Shown here: in pieces, positions 12,301-24,045 of the stretch
Layout of the letters: every line of letters starts with the position of its first letter
Position numbering within the stretch: the stretch's first letter is position 1
NCBI RefSeq assembly: GCF_003086295.3
Contig: NC_092051.1
Span: 17,040,940-17,104,939, forward strand
DNA from: Arachis hypogaea
Taxonomy: Eukaryota > Streptophyta > Magnoliopsida > Fabales > Fabaceae
Direction: 5' to 3'
DNA: 64,000 bases
Made by a program: the position numbers and the translations under genes
Notes under the pieces: generated by a model
The model's database searches: none
The model's input: the letters and a program-made list of their open reading frames with translations, nothing else
Told to the model about the DNA's origin: nothing

Positions 12301-14026
12301 AGTACCATAAATGGTCATATGATCTATATTTTACGATTATACAACTAAATAGATCTATAAAAATATTAAAATTAAAAAATTAAATTCTCATCTTTTATAG
12401 TTTCTCGTACTTATCCAACAAACACAACAACTACTGAGCATACATATCATAATAACTCAAAACGTTTATCATAGTTAACCTTTGGCCTCTACTCCCAATT
12501 GCGAAAATTCAACCAAACGAAAACTTAATAGTTAATACACAATTTAAGGAACTCAATAATGCACAAACACTCATGGCTTCAATTCAGAGTCTAGTTCAAA
12601 TCTATTATATAAGGAGAAGGACGATGACCCCAGATTTCTACCTCTGAACCACACTACTTCTATAGTCTATAGACATAGATCCACAAGGAAATTCCCGTCA
12701 ATTTCATGTCAATAGTGAGCACAAGTTATATCTGAAGCTAATTAAAATCTTAGATACATCCTGTGAAATAACACTTGCTCATTGTCCAAGAAAATCTTCA
12801 CATATGCAATTTTTCACAAGCACAAACATGTAAGTTCCATAACTATAAGAAATAAACATGATTAAATCAGTAAGACATATACCTCTAGGAGGCTGCCTCC
12901 CGGACTGATCAGTTTTATTACTCTGAGAATGAGAAGGGCGCAATGGCTGCACTCCAAAAGCCTGAGCATAAGTCTCATCATATTGTTCAAACACTGCCTT
13001 CCGATAAGCAAAAACCGTAGCCTTGTTCTTAGAGAAGCCAATGCTCTCTTGCTCACCATCACAAGGAGCCAGGGCCAACTGCTTCACGAAAGCCAGAGTG
13101 TCGCTAGGCTTGAAACTATTCCTTGCCTTCCTTATCTGACTAGTGGAATACAACCCTCCTGGCTCATAATCAGGCACGTCAACAGAAAAGTACCCTTGAA
13201 CATTCGTGGGGAGAAAATTATTAGTGTTCCTACACCTACAAGCCAAACCAAGAGCACGTCTTCTACTGGCTTCATCGACGGCCTCTTCCACAGCCTTAAT
13301 GAATGTTCTAGAATATGTCTGCTGCGATTTCTCTGCGAAATTTTCATCAAATGGGATAAGTTCGGCGGGTTCAAACCACCCATAACTGCTATCCCCGAAG
13401 AAAGCCACTAGCACATGGCCTTCCCTCTTGGTTCGACGAACTGTGGGGGATGCAAATGCTTCATTGAATATGTGCCCAGGCCACCATGGGTGAGATTTCA
13501 CCTTTCCCCAAACCATGTCACCAACTTCAAAACCAAACCCTAAATCCCTGGAGGCTCCACCTCTTGCTCTGCCATTTCCCTCGGCAGCTACGAACTCATC
13601 GAATTCCGATAGAAGAGACTTGCTATCTGAACCAGGAAACTTTGCGTCTGATTCAGGCTGAACATGACGATTATGCCTATCTATTTGACCGGGAAACGAT
13701 GCATTTTCGTCACCAATTTTATGGTTTCGATCATCAAATCGAACAACGGTTGATGCGTCACCTGCGCGTACGCCATCTTCCTCCGAAGAAACCCTAACCC
13801 TAATATCTTCGGTCGAACCAGCCGCTACTTCCTCAGATTTGGCATTCTGCGAAACCCTATCATCGAGCTCAGTCACCGCCTGAGCTCCCGAGGCGAGCTC
13901 CGACAGAGCACCGTTAGCTCCCTCGGCGGTGGAACACTTGTCATCGGGTTTCCCGTCGCGGGGCTCCGTAACAGCAGGATTCTCTTCCTTGGAATCAGGT
14001 GCGTGAAATTCGGAACCGTCGCTCAT
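9302..14026 (-). CDS. PWWP-domain nuclear protein, PDP-like, two exons
   Basis: The exons are 14026-12883 and 11616-9302, joined across a 1.27-kb GT-AG intron in phase 1. They encode 1152 residues with a closed frame. An acidic, low-complexity N-terminus precedes the PWWP domain (about residues 163-230), which begins VGDMVWGKVKSHPWWPGHIF and includes VAFFGDSSYGWF, the aromatic cage region that reads methylated histone H3 tails and DNA. The second exon carries several basic stretches, for example EKKKKKKKDVNLKP and KRLKKIKHLK, likely nuclear signals. A C-terminal RRM-like fold lies at about residues 865-945 (ILVMKFPPQTSLPSVAELK, then CRVVFLHKADAQAAYKYSV). This order is typical of plant PWWP-DOMAIN INTERACTOR OF POLYCOMBS (PDP) proteins, which act with MSI-type proteins on H3K27 methylation and flowering (family knowledge). 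I chose MSDGSEF as start; the open frame extends upstream to another Met without conserved sequence. Confidence 0.9.
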
Positions 14027-14192
14027 GACTGGTATTGTCGAAGGAAAATAGACGATTCTGGAGATACCGTAGGAGCACAAGGATATTTAAGGGTTCTTCC
14101 ACTCGATACCCAGTAAGTGTTCCATTTCTACAGCCTCATTGGGAAAGGCGCGAGCTTGTTGATTGTCATAAAACCCTAAAGGGACACTGCGG

Positions 14193-14194
<2 letters not shown>

Positions 14195-14225
<31 letters not shown>
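14195..14225. repeat. (GA)n microsatellite in the PWWP gene leader
   Basis: There are about fifteen GA units, which read as CT on the coding strand, located 170-200 bp upstream of the chosen ATG. CT/GA tracts in 5' leaders are frequent in plant genes and can bind BPC/GAGA-type factors (established knowledge); a role here is inference. Confidence 0.7.
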
Positions 14226-14227
<2 letters not shown>

Positions 14228-14235
14228 CGAGAGAG

Positions 14236-15300
14236 GATATGCGATTGGACTGCGACAAACGCCGGGATCGTGATTTGCGTTTTCTTTTTTAAAAAAAATC
14301 TTATTATCTACTTTGGAGACTTAAAAAAGGTTGAAAATGTATATATTATGAGAACGTGGACGCTTCCGGATTACAGTTTTTTTATTTTTTCATCTTGGAC
14401 GGTTGTAATTAACGTGGGGCATTACATGTCTTTCTTATGTTGAAGCCACGTCACGTTATCATTTCGAAGTCGTAATCGGACATACCCTTTCTCTTATCAA
14501 AGGATCCATTCCCAACCAGGATTAATTAAAAAAAATGAGAATCCATTCCCATCAATCCATAATCCACACTTTAGTTTAATGCAACCAAGATATATATAAA
14601 TCAGCTCCATGGTAAACATAAAGGGGGTTTTATTCTTATTATTGTTGTGATTGTGGTTATAATCAATTAAAGCACTATTTTTACAATTGGAATCTTGTTT
14701 ATACTTCGAGTTATTTTAAAATTTTGTTATTATCTTCGTCGTAGATCCTCTTTCACAACCTAATTATCTGCAAAATTTGCATATTGCAATCGTATTTCAG
14801 TATTTCTTCAAAATCCTAGAAAGTGGCTTTAAAATTTCAGAGGAGAAATAGATACTGAAAACACTGATTATAGAGAAATTGATTACATTCCGATCACACA
14901 CAGAGAACTACTCTTTTTCTTTTTCTTTTTTTTTTTTTTTTTTTTTTTTTTTTGCCATTACACAATAGCTTTAACCAAACTTGGAGTCTTGATCGAACTA
15001 GAATTCTATTATATAAGGCAAATAGCGTACAGCTCTTGCAAAAGAAAAGAATTTCTATACTTTCATTACATAATGCAATTAACTTTAAATACAATCTTCG
15101 GCAAAAATGGCGACAAAAGATAACATTCAATCTACCAAAACTATCAACCAATACTATCATGATGATAGTATTGGTAAACATAAGCTAAAAGCTATTTACA
15201 TCACACTAGAAAGGAACTGAAATGATACAAAAATATGAAAATTAAATTGGCTAAACGAAACCAAAACATAAATTTTTCTATTCAGTTGAGATAAATGGTA
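14236..15300. other. Intergenic region between the PWWP and ACBP genes
   Basis: The part near 14236-14500 is the upstream region of the PWWP gene. A long T tract lies at about 14926-14954. The part near 14955-15300 is probably the distal 3' UTR or terminator area of the ACBP gene. It contains a perfect 12-bp inverted repeat (ACCAATACTATC at 15147-15158, complement at 15164-15175) with a 5-base loop. No further gene was found. Confidence 0.4.
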
Positions 15301-15573
15301 CGCCTCCTGTCTGATAATATAGGTCATTTTTTATCCAACAACATAAGTCGTTGGATTAGTTTAAAGATGTGTTTTTTCAACTTATGCCTCTATTTATTAA
15401 CTCAATTTGTCTTAAATAATATAGAATATGTGCATTAAGCATTTAATTCAGGGTGAGAAAGAAAAATTCCATGGTTAATTTAGCTAAATATTTTCAACTT
15501 TTTTTTTTTTTGGTGTTTTCTTAACATGGGTGTTCTGTCAAAACTTTGACCTATATTTTTTGGATAGAGGGAG
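15301..15573. mobile_element. Stowaway-like MITE (Tc1/mariner) in the ACBP 3' UTR
   Basis: The left end reads CGCCTCCTGTCTGATAATAT then AGGTCATTTTTT. The right end, reverse complemented, reads CTCCCTCTATCC followed by AAAAAATATAGGTCAAAGTT. These are diverged terminal inverted repeats of the CTCCCTC Stowaway type. TA dinucleotides flank both sides (15299-15300 and 15574-15575), the expected target duplication. The element begins eight bases beyond the ACBP stop codon, so it probably forms much of that gene's 3' UTR. Confidence 0.75.
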
Positions 15574-15582
15574 TATTAAAGT

Positions 15583-18500
15583 TTAGACATCATCTTCTCT
15601 CTGGTTAGGTGGAGGTGCAAGCCAACCCCACACACCTGAGCCCTGTCTCTTCTTTGCGTTCAGGGCAGCTTGTTCCGATGCGGCTTTCTGCCGCTGTAGG
15701 AGTTCGAGCTCTCTCTGTAAGGTTCCAATGGTTTGGAGCTTCTGACTTAATTCTGCAACCTCCACCTGCAATATCAAACAAATAATCTTCCTAGATTACA
15801 AGGGGGACAAAAATCAACTTTGTTATTCTGAAGGAGACAAATGGCACATTCTATAAGAGCCTCAAATAGATGGAAGGTGCTGGTAGACATGGTTCATGCC
15901 ATTCCAACACCTAATTGGTCATGTAGCTAAAATATCATTTCATTTGTGTCATTAAGCAATTATACAGCCACTTGAAAGCAAGTATTGAAAAGAACTTTAA
16001 AAGAAAAAATTTGAAAATCTGATTCTTATTACATGGATGAATTGTTATTGTTCATTTCTTACTCTATGGATAGCTTCATGATCAGATGAATGATGCTGAT
16101 GGCCTATGTGTAACCTGTATTTTTACTTCAATCCTCGATGGAAAACTAGATCTAACATATAATCTCAGAAAAACTGAAAGCTAGAAAGGAGATCTCTAAT
16201 TCATACCTCAAGTTTGAAACACCTAGACTGCTCAGCAGCAAGTTGACCACGTACTGATTGGAGCTCCTATATTATTATTGCAGAAAGTGAGAGGATCATT
16301 AAGAGACTATGCAATTCATCATGAAGAATACAAAGCATTCAAGTTATGTATATAGACCTAATTGTATTCTACTGAAATCCCAACAAACTACCCAAGTAAT
16401 CCAAAAGAGTGAGAGGCAAAAGAAAGCAGTTTACACACCTGACTTGAAGCTCTGTAACCAAACAGAGCAATGTAATAGTTTACACACCTGACTAATTCCA
16501 AAATTTAGTAGAGACATCAACTATAAAACATATACCGTGTATAGCTCAGAGTTACGAGTCTCTGCATCTGCCAACTCTTGCTTTAGCTGAAGAGCATTTA
16601 GTCTCTCTTTGCTTAGTGATTGTTCCAACTCATGTTTCTCGGTCTTTAGGACCGATATAAGATCACCTTTGGGTTTCTGTATGACACCCAAAATAAGAAG
16701 TTTGAAGCCAGTGACTGACATGAATTAAAATGAAATGGAAACTAATACAAGATAAAATTTATGCATGGGACTTAAAACGATTTGTTGCAGGTATAGTTAG
16801 GGGAGTGATAAGTTGCAAGTACTAGGAAGATGATAAGTGTTCAATCCTCTTTTTCTTTTTTTTTCTTTTTTCTTGTTGGGGGTGGGAGATTTGTGTTCTA
16901 TCAAAAGCGGTTGAAAATTACATTTAGTGTTTCAATGGCAGAAGAGAACATAAAGTGAAAGAGAAGAAAATGCCGTTTCCATATCCAGGTCACTGAGCCA
17001 ATTCATGGAACCAATAAATAGATCTCTTGCTAAATGTTAACTAAAGCACTATGAACTGATATTTTTTCTAAAATAAATAAGTATCCACCTAGTTCATAAA
17101 TAATTTCAGACACAATTGCAGGGACAAGAGCCTTTCTAAAATCATACAGAAGTGTACATGCTATGTAATAATACTTACTGCTGGATCATGATTATCCATG
17201 ACAATTTCCCTAATTTTCCCTTCTTGGCTAGCTTCCAATTCAGATTCGACTTCTGGGGCAGTCTTTGTGGCATTTTGGGTAGCAGAAACACTCTCTGGAA
17301 TGGAATTTTTAATTATTTTGCGTTGCAAGGTTGACTTGTGGCTTGGTTTAAGAACATAGACCTGTATGCAGAAACCCCAATCAAATGAGGGAGAAAGATA
17401 AAACAAAGGCAAACGAAGAACAAATGGCAATCGTTCTCTTTACTTCATTGTTGTAGTGTCCATTATATCCTCCAAAAGACACTAGGACATCTTCACCATT
17501 GTAGGAGGTTACAATCAAACTTAAGCCCTGCATTGAAAAATGTCAACTGCATTAAGCAAATGGCATAGGTTTCAAGCTAGGTTTCATGGCACATGCAACC
17601 TTTTTAAAATATATAGATAAAGTGTACCTCACTCGCAACTGGAATAGGCCTTTCAACAGAAGTTAACACTGACCAAGCCAGTGTAGACATATTCAACACA
17701 ACTGTCTCTGAGACACCTGCAGCATGAGATGCAATATAACTTGAAATGGGATATATGGCAACAGCTAGACAGGATAAAACAATATCCTCAAGTTTAGAAA
17801 AACATTGCAACCCCATTTTCCTATTTATAGGTGACACAGGACGATGAGCATTGTGAAACTTTGAAGTTCAACAATATTTAAAACGAAAAGGGGGTGGGGA
17901 GAGTTTTCCAAAAGCACCTCTATCAACTTGAGCCTTGCACCATACTAAATCATTAACAGTACACAACTTATTTTTCTACAATTTTAGGAGAAAGAGATAT
18001 TATCGAGTACACCGAAGCTTCTGACAATCAACAAAGGTTTCTGATTCGCATTTTGTTAAGGGGGGAAAAAAATACAACCAACTTCAGTTAGCAATAGTAT
18101 CAGTATTAAAACCAAGATGGTTTGGTCTGACCTACCCTACAACATGGACATGTAAGCTCCAAGAGTTCAAATACTACTTACTCAAGATATCAAGAAATAT
18201 TTTACATGTCATTAAGTCTTGGCTAGGTTTGCCATTAACTACATCAAGCATTTTATGCAGTAAACATTCATTCCACATTTGCATTCAAGTATCAAGGCAG
18301 TAAAAAAGGCATACCACTTTTAGTATCACCACCACCAACAATGAACCAATACTCCCCTATTGCCACACCAGCATGTCCAGCTCGTGGTGTTGGTATTGCA
18401 CCCAGTTGTGTGGGTCGAGACCATTCCATCTGTAGAGTTTACGCAAACAATAAGATGGAGATGATTTTCTAGTTCACGTACAGCATAGCAGAAGAAGTGA

Positions 18501-21500
18501 TGGCCTTACAGTTTGCAAGTCGAGAACATGTAAATCGTTGTAGCAAGTTGTATGTGAAGCCCCACCAAAGATAAGCAAGTATCGCTCAACATGTATAGCA
18601 GCAGTATGATCAGACCTTGGAGAAGGAGGTGTTCCACTGCCAATTACAACTAGTTAGCACCAAACATAAACACATTTCTTTTACATTTCCCCCTCTTGAT
18701 ATTGGTACCAAAAGAAAATTGCATTTTCATCACTGGAATTAGTAACATAAGACACCGACCACGTATCAAAACCAGATTATGGCTTTTATGAAACTTCAAT
18801 ATGCTTTTATGAAAAATTTTCTGTTTTCTAAAACCATTGAATAACCTCATCTAGGAAAACCTTATTTTTTGGGGGGCCATACAAAAGAAGAAATTATTAT
18901 GCAGATTAAAAAGAAATACTTGGGACAGAATAATTAGTTACACCAAACAGAGGCCAAATTCCTGAAGAAAACAACATCAACCTCCCTTCCCCCAGAATCC
19001 AAACACCCCCCCCCCAACACCAAAAAAAAAAAGAGGAAAAAGAAGAGTTTCGTCAGAAAACTTCTTACATGGCATCAATTTCATCCCATGTCATGGTCTC
19101 CAGGTCAAGAATATACAGATCATTTAAAAGAGTCCCCTTTGCATCTTGTCCACCAAAAATTACTAAGCTTGTTCCAACAAGGTTAGCTGATTGCCCTCCA
19201 CGTGACACCTAGGAAACCAACATGATAAAAGGGCACTTAACAAGCCGTTATTGAATTTCTATAAAAATAGAGGGACATTCATTGCTAAAACTCACAAATT
19301 TATTTTTCTATTTTGTTAGAGTCTTAGAGAAATGCCGATGTGAAATGTCACATACTTCTAGTACAAGTTCTGAGATTTTACAAGGATTCTTAGGATAAAA
19401 ACTATAAAAGAATAAGGGATACATACTGGAGCTTTGCCAGAAGTCTTCAAAGTTGACCAAGTTGAAGTTTGTATATCAAACATTTTCACTGTCGAAATAA
19501 TAAATGTCAATATTAATAGTAATACAGATACTTGCAACCATGATATAAAAGGCAACAACAACAAAAAATAGAGAAGTAAGTAGGACAATATTCACAAAAT
19601 AGCGGAGAACATCATAATGGACATACCAAATTAAATAAAGTATGTATGTGACACTGGCATGCTTTTAGTTTATTAAAATAAATAGAAACCATAAATTTAT
19701 AAAGGATCCTTGTCTGGCTACTTAAATCCAAATGATACTTTCATCTATTTATGTTACGCTATGCACAGAAACAAAGTCAGCCGCAAGAATGACAGTGCAT
19801 TAAAACATTAACACTGTAATTAATAGTATACCTTGGATAAATTCAGAAGGGTCCTTTGAATGCCCAGCAACCGAAAGAAGCTTGTTACCCCATGGAATCT
19901 GCAGTGAAAATGTATTACGTGACCAAAATCCAAAATATTCTACAAGCAGTTAACAGCAAATAAGTTGAACATAGCAGTTGATTATGCAGAGGTTTATGTT
20001 CAATACAAACCAAAGAATTGCCAGCACAGCGTGTTGAAATTGATGAAGACTCTACTTCAGCCTTAGCATTAATCTTTGACCAAGTCCAACTTCTCAAATC
20101 CAGAACCTGAATTTGTTTCCAAGGAGATGAAAGTGAACAACAAATGATATAGGCATATAGCCAACTTAAGCAGAGATTAACAAAGTTTAGTCATCAAATC
20201 ACAACGTATAGAAAATAGTTAACCAAAAATGGTGGTTTCAATAACCTCAAGACATACTTTCACTTAAAAATGCATTACTTCATGCAGTGTATAATGCTTA
20301 CGTGAAGGTCACCAAGGTGGCGGCCATTGTGGTTTCCACCATATATGTACAATTTATCTTGCACGACCGCTGCTCCATGCTAAACATATAAATACACTTG
20401 CTTTAGGGGAGAAACTAATAGAAAAGAAAATAATGAAACGAAAATAGAAACAAGTTAAAGAGAATGAACATTATAATTGTAACCTTTTGCAAGAGCATAC
20501 CTCATATCGGGGCCTAGGACGCTGACCGGATATTTGTGGTGCGATCCATTGATCATAGACTCCAACCGGAACAATGCTCTCCATGACGACATCTTTATCT
20601 TGTGTTCCAACTTGATTTCCATTTTCAGTGGAAATAGTCTTTGTCTCTGGATAAGAATTTCCATTCTCTCTTACGAGTTCAATTTTGGAATCGTGCTGTT
20701 ATACGAGTAAGACAAGATTGGAAAGCACAAAAGAAAAATTAAAAGAAAAGAAGTTACAATGTTGATAACAGCAAAATATGCAGAAGAATATAAAGGAAAA
20801 TGCTCTTATTACAATTTGGCAGACATAACTTCAAGTCGACATGTCTCCTAGACTAAATTTATTCAAACAATTTAGTCCTAAATTCTAAATTCCATATCCT
20901 TAAATTTATACCTAGATTAAAATGAGAGCACTAAAATATCTGAGTTGCATAATTGCATGTGTGCCTTGTAGGTGACAGGTAGTAAAACAACAATGTCATA
21001 TAATAACATAAATTATCTCAAATTCTATTCATCAAACAAAATATTTCTTACTCATTTGACCATGAAAACAGGCCAAATTTTGACTGCACAATAACAAAGT
21101 AGCTTTTAAGTTTTTATTTTCATTGTTTTTTCAATGACAAACTTATTCTAAATTTACCTGAATATAACAGAATAACATGACAAATTAACAATTAAAGTTT
21201 ATTGCAGGCAATGGTGTAAGCAGAGATGAAAGTTATTTCTGTCAAAAATGATAAAAAATGGCTCACATTCATTTGCACATCTATAACAGGTTCTACAACA
21301 GAGCTTGATGCTCTTGAATACCAACCAGGATCTTCTTCCTACACAATAGGAAAAAATAACAGCAAAAGTAATCAGGTAACATTCTGCATTTTACCATTAA
21401 TCATTGGCTAAATAAAATTATTTCATTAACCTCCAATATTTTCACAAAAAGACGCATGGCTTCTGTGGAAGACATGTTTCCAAGCTGGTTCCAACTGCAT

Positions 21501-22505
21501 CAATAATTACTTCCCTTAACAACATTCTCCACAATTTTATCAAGAAAAATAAAAGTAATGCATGAAGCAAGTATAACATCAACCTAAGCACTACTAACTT
21601 AAAGAACACAACACTCCAAAGAAAATACGAATGGATAAGCACAGTAAATTCAGATTCGCACATAAAGAATATATAGAATACAAGTTTCACGGAGAGAGTT
21701 TATCAACACAATAGCATACAGAGCATAGATATTAGCAGACAAACCTTGCCCATTTGCTATGCTCCACAATTTTCCAGGTACTGGGTTCTGGGATGTTACA
21801 TGGTCCTACAGTAGCCTGACATAACAAATTAAGCATGGATCCATTGAATTAAGCAACAAATTAATGAAACCTTTTTTTCCCACAGAAATATCGACAAAAT
21901 GGGCCTAAAAATTAATTCGAAAGCTACAATAATAGGAGAGGAGTCACTAATAATCTAAAATTTCATTGTGGCAAATTGGCAATCCTTTTTGTTCCAATTA
22001 TGAATCTCTTGGTTTCGTAAAGTATTAGCATCACAGACATAAGCAAATTAACAATAACAACCAAGGTCAGTTAAAAGAATCCGAAAATGCAATTCTGCTT
22101 GAATCAAAAGTCGAAAAAACTCTGAGAAGCTTTATAGATTATAGATTATATATATATAAAGCGAATCTGTCATCAACCACAATAAAAACACTATCGAATC
22201 TTTATAACAGGAAAAATAAATCTAATTGATTCGGCAGGAGGAAAGAAAATCAGCAAGGACAATGTGGATCGAAGCACAATGAAGCAAAGTAGGAACGAAT
22301 CAAAGAACTGAAAAGCAGATCTATGGGAGAAAAGGGGAAATTGAACCTGGTTATACAAGCTGTAGAGGAGAAGAGCGGTGGACTTGGCGAACTTGGAGGT
22401 GAGAGCTTTGGTTGGAGAGTTTGATCCCTCAAACCCAACATACGACGCCGCAGAATAGAATTTATCTGGATATTGCAGACTCGAGCTTCCTCTCATCATT
22501 GCCAT
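15583..22505 (-). CDS. ACBP4: Kelch-type acyl-CoA-binding protein (ACBP4/5 class), 18 exons
   Basis: This is a cytosolic acyl-CoA ester carrier (class IV plant ACBP). Exons on the minus strand: 22505-22347, 21815-21745, 21494-21431, 21338-21267, 20695-20501, 20379-20302, 20106-20011, 19898-19832, 19488-19427, 19208-19069, 18636-18510, 18429-18315, 17716-17628, 17527-17444, 17361-17179, 16676-16536, 16266-16207 and 15765-15583. All junctions are GT-AG and all phases agree, giving 661 residues, close to Arabidopsis ACBP4. Residues 12-98 form the acyl-CoA-binding domain (YPDKFYSAASYV, LLYSLYNQATVGPCNIPEP, KWASWNQLGNMSSTEAMRLF). Residues about 183-475 hold kelch repeats (YIYGGNHNGRHLGDLHVLDL, LVIFGGQDAKGTLLNDLY, RSDHTAAIHVERYLLIFGG, RAGHAGVAIGEYWFIVGGG). 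Residues 540-645 are a predicted coiled coil (LKQELADAETRNSELY, LQRELELLQRQKAASEQA), ending in a Trp-containing VWGWLA tail. An in-frame Met four codons upstream (22517) is possible; I chose MAMM by recalled homology. ACBP5 is an equal paralogue label. Confidence 0.93.
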
Positions 22506-22888
22506 CTGATTCTTCAATTTTCAACTACAATCAATTAAGCTGCTGCTGCTTCTTCTTCGCGGGAGGGACGGACGTGCTGTTTTATTTTATCACTTTTTTT
22601 TTTTTTTTGCCTCTGCTCTTCACTTCGTCGCAGATCCACTGTATTAGCATTATCGCCCCTATTGTTTTGAAAATTACACACTGCCCCGACCTCTCTTTTT
22701 CTCTGTAAACTGTTGGATTTACAGCTTCCAAAAACGAAGAAAGGCTTCCTCTGTAGCTTTTGGACAGAAAACAAAAAGGCTTCTTGGCTTCTCCTAATAA
22801 GTAGGTTTGGATTTGGGTCGGGGAAGCTCAAGCCCACATTTGTAAATTTTAATCTCTCTTGCGCCTTTATTTTCCCACTGAATTTAAA
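22506..22888. other. Upstream region of the ACBP gene
   Basis: The 5' leader and probable promoter of the ACBP gene lie here. A T tract at 22590-22608 and pyrimidine-rich sequence are visible, but I could not choose a TATA box. The open frames at 22412-22837 have no recognisable product. Confidence 0.4.
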
Positions 22889-22903
22889 GTAGAGAAGCTC
22901 ACA

Positions 22904-23081
22904 CTAATGAGTCTTAGTTCACATAGCATATCTCCTCTCTCTATTTTAAAGGTGTAGGGTTCAAACTCTAAAAATTGTAATTGAAAAAAAAAATATAGTA
23001 AAAGTGTAAGAAATGTGTAGGTGTATTATGTACAAGATTGGAGGTTGTCCAATCCATTAGGCACAAAAAAAAAAAAAAAAG
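22904..23081 (+). mobile_element. tRNA-derived SINE with 15-bp target duplication
   Basis: The element has a box-A-like TTAGTTCACATAGCATA, a box-B-like AGGGTTCAAACTCT, a body ending GGTTGTCCAATCCATTAGGC, and an A tail of about 17 bases. It is flanked by GTAGAGAAGCTCACA (22889-22903) and GTAGAAAAGCTCACA (23082-23096), a 15-bp target duplication with one mismatch. A third copy of the flank, with GTAGAGAAGCTCACATATAT, follows at about 23110-23134, so the site was also tandemly duplicated after or during insertion. It shares its 3' end with the element at 7115-7250. Confidence 0.75.
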
Positions 23082-23137
23082 GTAGAAAAGCTCACATATA
23101 TGCACCAAAAGTAGAGAAGCTCACATATATGCACCAT

Positions 23138-23839
23138 CAGTGTTCGGCTGTTTGCAGGTAGTTTCTATTCTATTGGTTTTTAGTTAAAAATTTATCTTAT
23201 TTAAATATTAATTTTATTTATGATGCATTTTTAGATTGGATTTTTTATATTTGATTTATGATTTTGTAAATTAAAAACATAAATAAACATGTATAATAAA
23301 TTTTAATATCAAATTTTAAATAACCAATAATATCATAACAAGTTTTAACAATATCTTAAAAAACCAACAATAATATAACTATAAAAATAAAATTATAAAT
23401 TAGTTAAAATAAATAAATCTCATTTCGATTTCATAAAATGTTCACTAAAAAAAATTAATAATAATAATAATAATAATAACATAAAAATAAATTGAATATA
23501 TTATTAGCTCAAATGACATAGTTTTTCATACTCATCTACGAGGTCGTAAGTTCGAGTCTCTCTATCTTTGGTAAATAAAAAAATAAAAATTTACAATAAA
23601 TTGAATATATTATTAGTAAAATTTTTAAAATATAATTATTAATACATTGTGCGGTTTAAGTTGGATTGAATTGATTTTGACAAATAGATATGAAATTCGA
23701 TTCCGATCCAATCTATGCGGTTTACCAAAAGTAGAATCCAATTAAATCTAAGTTAATGCAATTTAAATCAGTTTTCAGTTTGAATTGAATTGAATGAACA
23801 GTTTAATTTGGATTGGTTTAAATTTATTGGACACCCTTA
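23138..23839. mobile_element. hAT-like non-autonomous element, AT-rich
   Basis: The left end CAGTGTTCGGCTG and the right end TTGGACACCCTTA are of the usual hAT-like style (AGGGTGTCC on the opposite strand). Flanks TGCACCAT (23130-23137) and TATACCAT (23840-23847) agree at six of eight positions, so the target duplication is weak. The interior is AT-rich and includes an (ATA)n microsatellite at about 23456-23478 and a younger SINE at 23508-23594. No coding sequence was found. Confidence 0.45.
23508..23594 (+). mobile_element. Short tRNA-derived SINE with perfect 22-bp target duplication
   Basis: The 87-bp insert has a tRNA-like box A (TAGCTCAAATGACATAG, partly overlapping the duplicated TAG) and a clear box B (GTAAGTTCGAGTCTCTC), followed by an A-rich tail. 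The 22-bp direct repeats at 23486-23507 and 23595-23616 are identical (they begin AATAAATTGAATATAT and end TTAG). Long perfect duplications with an A-rich 3' end are the mark of LINE-driven retroposition. It lies inside the older hAT-like repeat. Confidence 0.8.
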
Positions 23840-23939
23840 TATACCATGCATTGCTTATTTTGTTTAGAGAAACAATTGCTCTTAACATTTTTTCTCCTAT
23901 ATTTCTCACTTTTAGGTAAGTTACATGATGATTTCTATG

Positions 23940-24045
23940 GTTCTTAAGGTTATGTTTGGAAGAAAGACTAAAACAGAGAAACAGTAATTAGGAGATAGAA
24001 ACTGAGAGATAGAGACTAAATCAAGTCTCTATATTGTGTTTAGTA
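23940..24045. repeat. Left part of an older MITE disrupted by a hAT element
   Basis: The sequence GTTATGTTTGGAAGAAAGAC followed by repeated AGAGATAGAGACT words resembles common legume MITEs rich in GAGACAGAGAC. It seems to continue after the inserted hAT element, from about 24939 (TTTCAATATCATATTTATTT) to near 24980. The ends are approximate. Confidence 0.35.

Noticed and set aside
14027..14080. Upstream Met for the PWWP protein
   Set aside because: The extension is short, not conserved-looking, and the MSDG start is followed by the acidic N-terminus expected for the family.
23508..23570. Possible tRNA gene (box A and box B words)
   Set aside because: No cloverleaf with acceptor-stem pairing can be drawn, and the unit is flanked by a 22-bp target duplication, so it is a SINE.
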